From an uncultured Clostridia bacterium (GTDB lineage Bacteria; Bacillota; Clostridia; Christensenellales; Borkfalkiaceae): a stretch of DNA of 64,000 bases. The stretch spans positions 1 to 64,000 of the forward strand of contig CALVUC010000001.1 in the NCBI GenBank assembly GCA_944363395.1, read 5' to 3'. Shown here in pieces: positions 53,373 through 60,470 of the stretch (its first letter is position 1; each line of letters opens with the position of its first letter). The notes under the pieces were generated by a model. The model had not been told where the DNA came from and ran no database searches. It saw nothing but the letters and a program-made list of their open reading frames with translations. The translations under genes and the position numbers were made by a program.

Positions 53373-54005
53373 ATGGAAGAAAAGGATACGGAACAACTCG
53401 TTTCGGCGGAGCAGCCCGCTCCCGCGCCGCAGCCCGTTTCGGCGCCGCAGCCCGCTCCCGCGCCGCAGCCCGTTTCGGCGGAGCAGACGCGCACGGACGG
53501 CGTCAGGACTTCCGTCGCGATCGACGCGGAGATGCAAAAGCGCATCAACGCGCCCCTCAGGAAGAATATGCTCTTTGTGATGGCGGCGGGCATCGTCCTG
53601 CTCGTCGCCTATATCGTGCTGTCCGTGTTGGCGGATGAGGTCGGCATCCCCGAGGACGCCTTCTTCCTCGACGTCATCCTCTGGGTGGGGGCGATGGGGT
53701 TCGGCTTCGGGATCGTGTTCCTGATCACGCTGGGACGCGTCAATCAAAAGCAGCTTGCGCGCGGCTTTATCAACCACTACGAATTCTATCCTGAGGGCGT
53801 CGTCATCAACGACGAGCGCGGCGGCGAGCACGTCTCCACAGCCCGCCTGCGCTATACCGACTTTGAAAAGATCAAAGAGAGCAAGGAATTTTTCCTGCTC
53901 TATCCCAACAAAGTCACCTATTTTCCCGTCGACAAGAGGCTCCTCTCGCAGGAGGAGTGCGAAAAACTGCGAAGCTATTTCCGGCTCCCGCCCAAGAAAA
54001 AGTAA
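53373..54005 (+). CDS. Membrane protein with a Pro/Ala repeat N-terminus, function unknown
   Basis: 210 residues from ATG 53373 (AGGAG site). A low-complexity N-terminus alternates APAPQPVS and APQPAPAPQ units, followed by a linker, two membrane helices (about 67-89 and 98-122) and a soluble C-terminal domain (ARGFINHYEFYPEGVVIND) ending KKK. The C-terminal part resembles a PH-like or YcxB-like domain (RYTDFEKIKESKEFFLLYPN), which is tentative. Last gene of the dnaX run, 21 nt after gpsA. Confidence 0.7.
   Translation: MEEKDTEQLVSAEQPAPAPQPVSAPQPAPAPQPVSAEQTRTDGVRTSVAIDAEMQKRINAPLRKNMLFVMAAGIVLLVAYIVLSVLADEVGIPEDAFFLDVILWVGAMGFGFGIVFLITLGRVNQKQLARGFINHYEFYPEGVVINDERGGEHVSTARLRYTDFEKIKESKEFFLLYPNKVTYFPVDKRLLSQEECEKLRSYFRLPPKKK
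53412..53483 (+). repeat. Tandem DNA repeat within the 53373 gene
   Basis: A unit of about 36 bp (GAGCAGCCCGCTCCCGCG then CCGCAGCCCGTTTCGGCG, shifting GAG/CCG) occurs nearly twice, encoding QPAPAPQPVSA units. Multiples of three, so copy change alters length without frameshift. Confidence 0.65.
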
Positions 54006-54013
54006 ACAAAAAC

Positions 54014-54053
54014 GCGAAGGCGCGCCGCCCCGTTCGGGGCGGCGCGCCTTCGC
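54014..54053. terminator. Long perfect palindrome between the dnaX run and tRNA-Val
   Basis: Perfect 18-bp arms (54014-54031 and 54036-54053) around GTTC; no T tract follows. Lies between a plus-strand gene end and the minus-strand tRNA, so it may be a Rho-independent-like block or a structured DNA element. Confidence 0.6.
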
Positions 54054-54128
54054 CGTGAATGGGAGAATAAAAGGAAAACCCCACATATCGGCACTTCACG
54101 GTGATACGGCACGATATACAGGGCTTCA

Positions 54129-54205
<77 letters not shown>

Positions 54206-54220
54206 GCAAACAACGGTGTT

Positions 54221-54249
54221 ATCATACTAAAAAAACACACGCTTGTCAA
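54221..54249 (-). promoter_or_regulatory. Promoter of tRNA-Val
   Basis: Minus strand TTGACA (54244-54249), 17-bp spacer, TATGAT (54221-54226). Confidence 0.8.
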
Positions 54250-54406
54250 GCATTCTGCGCAAGTTATGCAAGATTTTTTTACGGAAATTTTGTTTTTTTT
54301 TTCCCGAAAACCTCTTTTTACGGCGTTTTTTTTCGCCGATCATCTTCTGTTTATCAGGAAATTTCGCGCGAACGGCATATTCCGTGCAGATTTTTGCTGC
54401 TGCCGT

Positions 54407-54435
54407 TTGACAAATACGGGGCAATCGTGTATACT
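54407..54435 (+). promoter_or_regulatory. Promoter of the marR-degV operon
   Basis: TTGACA (54407-54412), 17-bp spacer, TATACT (54430-54435). AAAGGAG at 54460 precedes the GTG start. An AT-rich stretch (54206-54400) lies upstream between this and the tRNA promoter. Confidence 0.8.
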
Positions 54436-54474
54436 TTTTTTATAGCGTTGAGCATTCAACAAAGGAGAAACGCA

Positions 54475-54939
54475 GTGGACGACGTCTTTGAACGCTTTAC
54501 GATGACCATTCTTACGATGAGCAAACTCGTGCAGAAGATCAAATCGCTCGAGATGCACAAATTCGGGCTCAAGGCGGTCCATGTCATGTGTCTGTACCAC
54601 CTGCGCGCCCGTCCGGAAGGGCTCACCGCAAGCGAACTGTGCCGCCGCACTCTTGATGACAAAGCCGCGATCTCCCGCGCCGTTGCGCAGCTGCGGGAAG
54701 CGGGCTATGTGCAGGGAGAGGCGGGCAGGCACAACGCCCCCGTGACGCTCACGCCTGCGGGCAGGGAACTCGCGGAATACGTCATGCAGCGTGCGGCGCG
54801 GGCGGTCAAGGCGGGCAGTATGGACCTTTCGGCGGAGGAGCGCAGGCTCTTCCACGCCGTGCTCAGCGGTATCTGCGGAAATTTGGAATCATATTATCGG
54901 GATCTGCGCAGGGACGGGATCTTGCAGGAGGAATCATGA
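54475..54939 (+). CDS. MarR-family transcriptional regulator
   Basis: 154 residues from GTG 54475 (AAAGGAG site 8 nt before). Winged helix with LTASELCRRTLDDKAAISRAVAQLREAGYV and the wing PVTLTPAGREL, flanked by dimerisation helices. Overlaps the degV gene by 4 nt, so probably controls the degV pair. Confidence 0.9.
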   Translation: MDDVFERFTMTILTMSKLVQKIKSLEMHKFGLKAVHVMCLYHLRARPEGLTASELCRRTLDDKAAISRAVAQLREAGYVQGEAGRHNAPVTLTPAGRELAEYVMQRAARAVKAGSMDLSAEERRLFHAVLSGICGNLESYYRDLRRDGILQEES

Positions 54940-55781
54940 CAAAAATACTGATCGACTCCGCCTCCGATCTGGAGACGGCGGAAGCGGCGGCGCGGGGCAT
55001 CGCATTTCTGCCCATCGAGATCCGCATCGGGGGAGAGGACTATCTGGACGGCGAGACGCTCTCGCACCGCGAATTTTTTGAAAAACTCGTCGAAACGGAC
55101 GAGATGCCGCAGACCAGCCAGGTCAACGAATACCGCTTCGGCGAGGCGTTCTCCTCGCTCACGGCAGACGGGAGCGAAGTCGTCGCGATCACGCTCTCGT
55201 CCAAACTCTCGGGAACGTACGCGAGCGCCGTCAAAGCGGCAAAACCTTACGCGGGCAAGGTGTATGTGGTGGACAGCCTCAACGCCTGCATCGGCGAGCG
55301 CATCCTCATGGAATACGCCGTCCGTCTCGCGGAGGAGGGAAGGGGCGCAAAGGAGATCGCCGCCCTGCTTGAAGAGAAGCGCGGCAAGATCATGCTCCTC
55401 GCCGTGCTCGACACCTTAAAATATCTCAGGAAGGGCGGGCGCATCTCCTCCGTCACGGCGTTTGCGGGCGAGATGCTCTCCATCAAACCCGTCATCTCTG
55501 TCGTCAAGGGGGAGGTCAAACTCGTCGGCAAGGCGATCGGCTCCAAAAAGGGCAACAACCTTCTGAACAAGCTCATTGCCGACTGCGGCGGCGTCGACTT
55601 TTCCATGCCCTATGTCCTCGGCTATTCGGGACTTTCGGACGAGCTGCTGCAAAAGTATATCCGCGACAGCGAAGCGCTCTGGAAGCCGTACACCGAGCAG
55701 GTGCCGTACTATCTCATTGGCAGCACCATCGGGACGCACGTCGGACCGGGCGCGATCGCCGTGGCATTCTTCGCCAAGTAA
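54936..55781 (+). CDS. DegV family (fatty-acid-binding, FakB-like) protein
   Basis: 281 residues, family length. ILIDSASDLETAEAA, FFEKLVETDEMPQTSQVN, AITLSSKLSGTYASAV, VVDSLNACIGERIL, and the C-terminal TIGTHVGPGAIAVAFF. Such proteins present fatty acids to a FakA kinase. A MarR partner is in keeping with lipid sensing. The fatty acid carried is unknown. Confidence 0.93.
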   Translation: MTKILIDSASDLETAEAAARGIAFLPIEIRIGGEDYLDGETLSHREFFEKLVETDEMPQTSQVNEYRFGEAFSSLTADGSEVVAITLSSKLSGTYASAVKAAKPYAGKVYVVDSLNACIGERILMEYAVRLAEEGRGAKEIAALLEEKRGKIMLLAVLDTLKYLRKGGRISSVTAFAGEMLSIKPVISVVKGEVKLVGKAIGSKKGNNLLNKLIADCGGVDFSMPYVLGYSGLSDELLQKYIRDSEALWKPYTEQVPYYLIGSTIGTHVGPGAIAVAFFAK

Positions 55782-55794
55782 ATCATACAAAACA

Positions 55795-55836
55795 AAAAGG
55801 GGCGCGCGGGCGTCCTTTTTTCATGCCGCGCGCCCC
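55795..55836 (+). terminator. Composite terminator after degV
   Basis: Two mutually exclusive hairpins: AAAAAGG with CCTTTTT (55794-55819), and GGGGCGCGCGG (55799-55809) with CCGCGCGCCCC (55826-55836). The first ends in a T run. Confidence 0.65.
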
Positions 55837-55872
55837 GCCGCAGCCGCAGCCGCAGCCGCACCCGCACCCGCA
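55837..55872 (+). repeat. Hexanucleotide tandem repeat (GCCGCA)4(CCCGCA)2
   Basis: Six 6-bp units in a row directly behind the degV terminator and 38 bp before the -35 box of the surface operon. Not in a gene. Simple repeats like this vary in copy number. Confidence 0.85.
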
Positions 55873-55909
55873 CCCTTTTCTTTCCTGCTTGTTTTTTTGT
55901 GAAAAATAC

Positions 55910-55938
55910 TTGACACGGGGGGGGGTGTATATTATAAT
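55910..55938 (+). promoter_or_regulatory. Promoter of the surface operon with a G9 tract in the spacer
   Basis: TTGACA (55910-55915) and TATAAT (55933-55938), both perfect consensus, with a 17-bp spacer made of C, nine G (55917-55925) and TGTATAT. Slippage in the G run would change the spacer to 16 or 18 bp and alter promoter strength. The leader to ATG 56041 is about 95 nt. Confidence 0.85.
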
Positions 55939-56040
55939 GGTCATACCCTTTTAAGATTATATTTTAATAAAGTAAATTTACATCGATCGGGACAGCGGTA
56001 CGGGGGCGGCGTGCGCCGCCGAAGGAAGCGGTCCCGTATC

Positions 56041-56835
56041 ATGGAGAGCGACGTGCGACCGAACGAACAAAAGCAACCTGCGCCCGCAGGGAAAGAACAA
56101 ATGAAAGAGCAAAAAAAACGCCGCGTCCGCGACGGGGTGAAGGCGGCGGTGCTGGTCATTTTGTGCCTGCTCATCCTGCCGCTGCTCATCTCCAATCTCA
56201 CCCTCATCATCAAGGGGAGTCTCTATCCCGACAGGCTGCCCGATCTGTTCGGCATTGCGCCGCTCGCGGCGGGGTCGGACGACATGGCGGGCGACGCCGA
56301 GGGCTGTTTTGACGAGGGCGCGCTCATCTTCATCGACCTCCTGGACGAGGAGGAGGTGCAGGCGCTGCAGGTGGGGGACGTCGTCGTCATCCGCTCGCAG
56401 GGGAGCGGCGAGGCGCTGCAGGTCATCCATCTGCGCATCGTTGCGATCGACGGCGCAGACGGGAAAGTTCTCTCCTTCCGCGTGCTGGGCGACAACAGCG
56501 CCGCAAACGGCGTCACGGAGCCGCTCGTCGTCTCCGCGTCCAACGTCATCGGCAAGGTGACGGGCAGCATCGCAGGGCTGGGCAGCTTTGCGCTCTTTTT
56601 GCAGACGCCCGTGGGCGTTATCGTGTTCGTCGGCATACCCGTCGTCGCCTATCTCATTTACGATATCGTGCGCATCACGCTGCACAACCGCAGGGTGAGG
56701 CAGGCGCAGAGCGAACAGCTCAAAGAAAAGGACGAGGAGATCGCCCGTCTGCGCGCCGCCGCGGCGCCCGCGGAGGATGCTTCGGCAGCGGCTTCCGCGC
56801 CCGCGCAGGAAGAAAAGCAGGAAGAAACCAGGTAA
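56041..56835 (+). CDS. Signal peptidase I-like protein lacking catalytic residues (pseudo-SipW)
   Basis: 264 residues from ATG 56041 (AAGGAAG about 14 nt before; ATG 56101 is an alternative). N-terminal helix (about 33-57), S26B-type core, C-terminal helix (about 183-206) and a charged coiled tail with Ala/Glu-rich end. The core aligns with SipW/ER-type signal peptidases, but where they have T-D/G-S-M this has GSDDM (the Ser position is D81), and where they have T-H-R-I it has H130-L131-R-I, so the catalytic His position is Leu. GDNSAANG keeps the Asp region. Probably inactive; perhaps a partner of the active SipW at 58571. First gene of the operon. Confidence 0.75.
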   Translation: MESDVRPNEQKQPAPAGKEQMKEQKKRRVRDGVKAAVLVILCLLILPLLISNLTLIIKGSLYPDRLPDLFGIAPLAAGSDDMAGDAEGCFDEGALIFIDLLDEEEVQALQVGDVVVIRSQGSGEALQVIHLRIVAIDGADGKVLSFRVLGDNSAANGVTEPLVVSASNVIGKVTGSIAGLGSFALFLQTPVGVIVFVGIPVVAYLIYDIVRITLHNRRVRQAQSEQLKEKDEEIARLRAAAAPAEDASAAASAPAQEEKQEETR

Positions 56836-56892
56836 AACCGGTCCGCTCCATACAGGGGACCGCTTTGCAAATACATCAAGGAGAAGAACAAT

Positions 56893-57510
56893 ATGGAAAA
56901 AACGGAAAAGAAGCGCATTCTTTCCAAGGTGCTCATCGTTCTTGCCGCGCTCACGCTCCTGAGCTGCTGTTTCATGGGCAGCACGTTCGCAAAGTATGTG
57001 ACGAACGGCAGCGGTTCCGCAAGCATGACCATCGCAGACTGGGATGTCGCCATTGTAAATGAACAGCAAGGCAACGTCACCATCACCGATCTTTCGCCCG
57101 ATGTGGACGGCGTGTCGCATTCGACGGGCTGGATCAAGGTCGCTGTGATCAGCAACAGCGGCGACGTTTCCGCAGATGTCACCGTCTCCGTGAGCGAACT
57201 CACGGTCGGCAGCGCGGTATTTGAAGAAGGCGCCGATAAAGACACAAGATGGAATCAGTACGTCTCCGATCCCGAACTGCAGAAGGTGTTTACGGTCGCG
57301 TTCGCCTCGGACGCTAACGGCACGGCAATTACGAACAACAAGTTCACGCTCGCTCCTTCCGGCTCGAAGGATATCTATATGCAGGTCACCTGGACGACGC
57401 GGAGCGACGCGCAGGATACCTTCTTTGGCGAGTATCTCGATTCGCTGAGCTGGACGATCTCCTATTCCGCAGTGCAGTCGTCCGAACTTCCCGCTCCCCC
57501 CGCTCCGTAA
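56893..57510 (+). CDS. SipW-dependent exported protein, TasA/CalY-like
   Basis: 205 residues. SipW-type signal region: basic start, helix (about 10-30), then GSTFAKYVTNGSGSASMTIADWDV, the arrangement found in TasA/camelysin-type precursors. The mature part is a beta-sandwich-like Ser/Thr/Val domain ending AVQSSELPAPPAP. AAGGAG before ATG 56893. Fibre-forming matrix proteins of this group are cleaved by SipW; the active SipW gene is 1 kb downstream. No sortase motif. Confidence 0.82.
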   Translation: MEKTEKKRILSKVLIVLAALTLLSCCFMGSTFAKYVTNGSGSASMTIADWDVAIVNEQQGNVTITDLSPDVDGVSHSTGWIKVAVISNSGDVSADVTVSVSELTVGSAVFEEGADKDTRWNQYVSDPELQKVFTVAFASDANGTAITNNKFTLAPSGSKDIYMQVTWTTRSDAQDTFFGEYLDSLSWTISYSAVQSSELPAPPAP

Positions 57511-57662
57511 CCACGGCGCGGAACAGCTTCCCCGCGTCAAGCGGGATCGTCACGGGAGCGCCGCGTCGCCGGTATGGCAGCGGTGCGGCGCGTCCTTCGC
57601 GACGAAACTCTTGTTTTGTTTACAGCACGGGAGCGGCGTGAGCCGTTCCAAAGGGGGTCCGT

Positions 57663-58574
57663 ATGGACGAAAACATGAAGGGCGCAGGCAGCGCCCCGGA
57701 GGAAACGGCTCCTTCCGTTTCTGCTGCCGCAGAGGGCGGCACAACTTCGCAGTTATCCGCGGAGGGCGGCGGCTCTCCCGTACACGATAGCGGCGCGGAT
57801 ACATCGGTCCGCGTCCCCAAACGCGGCAGGGCGTATGACAGGAGCGGCAGCCGCGTCGGCAAGGTCAGGCGCGGCGTCTGGTACGACGAGGACGGCAAAC
57901 GGCTCGGCGAGTTCGTCAAAGAAGGGGACGGCGTCCTCTATAAAGACGGCGGGCGCAGTCTCGGCTATGTCGACGCCAACCGCAACGTCTTTACGCACGC
58001 GGGCGAGTATCTTGCGACCATCCGCACGGCAAAGGTGCCGCTGCTCTTTTTCCTGCTGCTCGTTTTGCTCTTTCTTGCGCTCCTTACGGGCGTCATCTGT
58101 TCGTATTTTATCGGACGCTCGCATGAGGACGCCATCCCCGTCATCCGCATCGCGGATACGCAGGGCAATGACTGGGCGTATACCGAGGATCTGCCCATCT
58201 TCTACAACGACTACTTCAACGGCACGACCGTTGCCCCCGGTATGAGCGGATCCTATCGCTTCTTTATCGAAAATTGCAGCGATTTCCCGCTCGCGTACAC
58301 CGTATCCTGCAGCGAAGTCAACGACTTCGGCATCCGGATCCGCTACCGCCTGACGCGGGACGGATATCCGATCACGGGCGAGGAATATCTCCCCGTCGGC
58401 GAGATGCAGTGGGAGGACCTCACCATCGAGACGCATTCTTCCGCTTTCTTCGTGCTCGAATGGTATTGGGAGGACGACGATCCCGTCGACACGACCGCGG
58501 GCGAAAACGGCGCGACTTACACCTTTACGCTCTCCGTGAGCGCGTGGGAGCTGGATGACGGAGAGAGGGCATGA
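57663..58574 (+). CDS. Membrane protein of the surface operon, function unknown
   Basis: 303 residues. N-terminal 45 residues are Ala/Ser/Gly/Glu-rich. Then comes a cytoplasmic segment with repeated short turns (YDRSGSRVGKVRRGVWYDEDGKRLGEF, VLYKDGGRSLGYVDANRNVF) resembling a small wrapped beta domain. One membrane helix (about 124-150) leads to an extracytoplasmic beta domain (about 155-300). 152 nt separate it from the TasA-like gene; RBS AAGGGGG. Overlaps sipW by 4 nt. Possibly an anchor or assembly protein. Confidence 0.7.
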   Translation: MDENMKGAGSAPEETAPSVSAAAEGGTTSQLSAEGGGSPVHDSGADTSVRVPKRGRAYDRSGSRVGKVRRGVWYDEDGKRLGEFVKEGDGVLYKDGGRSLGYVDANRNVFTHAGEYLATIRTAKVPLLFFLLLVLLFLALLTGVICSYFIGRSHEDAIPVIRIADTQGNDWAYTEDLPIFYNDYFNGTTVAPGMSGSYRFFIENCSDFPLAYTVSCSEVNDFGIRIRYRLTRDGYPITGEEYLPVGEMQWEDLTIETHSSAFFVLEWYWEDDDPVDTTAGENGATYTFTLSVSAWELDDGERA

Positions 58575-59131
58575 CCAAGGCTGCCTTACAAAAGGCAGGG
58601 GCGGCCGCGCTGCTCGTCCTGCGCGTCCTGCTCGCCGCAGCCGTCGCTCTGCTGCTCGTCTATAACGTCTATATGCTCGTCGCGCGCCTCGCCTTCAAAC
58701 AGGAGATGCCCACCTTTCTGGGCTTTTCCTCGGCAGCGGTGCGGACGGGCAGCATGGAGCCGACCATCGCGGCGGGCGATTACATCGTCACTCTGTCGCG
58801 CGGGGAATACGGGGAGGGGGACGTCGTCATGTTCCGCGATCCGTACGGCGGTTATACGACGCATCGCATCGTCGGCGGGAGCGCGGAAGGCTTTCTGACG
58901 GCGGGGGATGCGAACAACGGCTCCGTCGATCCGTGGCGGGTCGGACAGGAGGACATCGTCGGCGAGGTCGTGCTCGTCATAAGGAACTTCGGGCGCGCGG
59001 CGGAGTTTTTCCGCACGCCACTCGGGATGCTCTCGATCGTCGCGGGCGCGGCGGTCTTGTGGCTGCTCGCAGATCTTCCCCGTCTCATCAAAAAAAAGGA
59101 ACGCGGCAATGAAGAGGAACACACAGAATAA
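58571..59131 (+). CDS. sipW: Signal peptidase I, SipW/ER type
   Basis: 186 residues. Helix at about 12-38, catalytic Ser61 in VRTGSMEPTIAAGD, catalytic His98 in YTTHRIV (the His-type base of SipW enzymes rather than Lys), Asp residues in AGDANNGSVD (113-120), DIVGEVV, and a C-terminal helix (about 150-170). Expected to cut the signal peptides of the neighbouring exported proteins. Overlaps genes on both sides (4 nt and 23 nt). Confidence 0.93.
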   Translation: MTKAALQKAGAAALLVLRVLLAAAVALLLVYNVYMLVARLAFKQEMPTFLGFSSAAVRTGSMEPTIAAGDYIVTLSRGEYGEGDVVMFRDPYGGYTTHRIVGGSAEGFLTAGDANNGSVDPWRVGQEDIVGEVVLVIRNFGRAAEFFRTPLGMLSIVAGAAVLWLLADLPRLIKKKERGNEEEHTE

Positions 59132-60470
59132 GACAACTTCATATCCGCTGCTGCGTTATTGCAGCATTCTTCTGGCGCTTTCGCTGTTGTTTGCGGGCGT
59201 CACGTTTGCGCGCTACGCCTCGGGCGGGAGCGTCTCAACGGGCGTGAGCATCCCCGCGTTCGATGCGGGCTATTCCATCGACCGCGTCAATACGACGACG
59301 TTCGGCAACCAGGACTATTGGATGAACGTCAACGATGTCTACGTCGATCAGGGCGCGGGAACGGCGATCTCCGTCGGCATGACGCTCAAAAACAACGGCG
59401 GCACGAACGTACAGCCGACGCTGCGCCTGAGCGGTCCCGCGGACTATTGGGACAATCTCGCCATCGAAGTCATGGATGCGGAAGCGGACGGCAGCGCGGG
59501 CGAGCGGGCGTATACCCCGCAGCTCGTCCTTGCCGACCTGCTGCGCGAGCGCACGGTCATGGACGCGTACAACGTTTCCTACGGCGGCTACCGCACCTGG
59601 GGAACGGATGAGCAGTTCTCCACCGAAGATTCCCTCGTCTTCGGACAGAGGGGGGAGACGGAGCGCGTGCTCACGATGAACGGCGCGCTCACGGCGGAGG
59701 GCGGCGAAGTGACGGCTGTCTGGACGGAAGAGGGAAAAGAGGCGACCCTGCGCATCACGGCGGAGAAACGCACCGAGCAATATTCCGTCGGGTTTGTCCG
59801 CAAGCGGAACGCCGAACTTCTCCCGCCCCTCTATGTCGAGTGCAAAAAGGAGATGACGGTCTACACCGTCGAACTCACCCTTCCCGCGCTCGATCTCGCG
59901 GCAAGGAGCGGCGAGATCGAAACGCGCCTGCCCGTCGTCATCTTCCTTACATGGACGAACGACCTTCCCAACCGTTCCGAGGCGGCGACGTCCGGATTCT
60001 GGGATACGCTTCTTTATGCAGACGCTCCCTTTGAGCTTGCGAACGCGACGTCGGACGGGCAGAGCGTTACCATCCTCGGCTATCATTTTGACGTCGGCGG
60101 CGTGAACGTCGTCGATGCAGGCGGCAATGCGACGGGGGAGGAGACTTCGGTGCGCCTGCAAACGACGCTGGGCGGCGGCGTCGCCTATTTCCACGTCGCA
60201 GGCATCAACGACTACGACGGCTCTTACGTCCATCCGATGCAGTCGTACGAATACGGCGGGAGCGCGGTGCTCATGCAGTGCCTCAATAAGGACGAGAGCA
60301 AGCGCATCATAGCCGACGTGACGGGGATCTCCGCGGTGTTCCAGGAGGAAGAGATCTCCATGACGGGCGACAACGGGTACGCGCCCATCCAGCAGCGCGG
60401 CTTCCGCATTTCCTTTGCCGCAGACTTTGTACAGAGTTCGGAACTGCCTTTCGGAGGAGCAAGCATATGA
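59109..60470 (+). CDS. Second SipW-type exported protein
   Basis: 453 residues. Signal region with helix (about 15-30) then GVTFARYASGGSVSTGVSIP, matching the SipW-dependent pattern. Large beta-rich Asn/Thr/Tyr/Asp domain with few lysines, and a C-terminus ending DFVQSSELPFGGASI, sharing VQSSELP with the TasA-like protein. Starts 23 nt inside sipW and overlaps the beta-helix gene by 4 nt. No known family for the large domain. Confidence 0.75.
   Translation: MKRNTQNKTTSYPLLRYCSILLALSLLFAGVTFARYASGGSVSTGVSIPAFDAGYSIDRVNTTTFGNQDYWMNVNDVYVDQGAGTAISVGMTLKNNGGTNVQPTLRLSGPADYWDNLAIEVMDAEADGSAGERAYTPQLVLADLLRERTVMDAYNVSYGGYRTWGTDEQFSTEDSLVFGQRGETERVLTMNGALTAEGGEVTAVWTEEGKEATLRITAEKRTEQYSVGFVRKRNAELLPPLYVECKKEMTVYTVELTLPALDLAARSGEIETRLPVVIFLTWTNDLPNRSEAATSGFWDTLLYADAPFELANATSDGQSVTILGYHFDVGGVNVVDAGGNATGEETSVRLQTTLGGGVAYFHVAGINDYDGSYVHPMQSYEYGGSAVLMQCLNKDESKRIIADVTGISAVFQEEEISMTGDNGYAPIQQRGFRISFAADFVQSSELPFGGASI

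Noticed and set aside
42158..54053. The perfect palindromes at 42158 and 54014 as copies of one dispersed repeat
   Set aside because: Both are GC-rich hairpins at gene ends but their arm sequences differ, so they are better explained as separate terminator-like structures.
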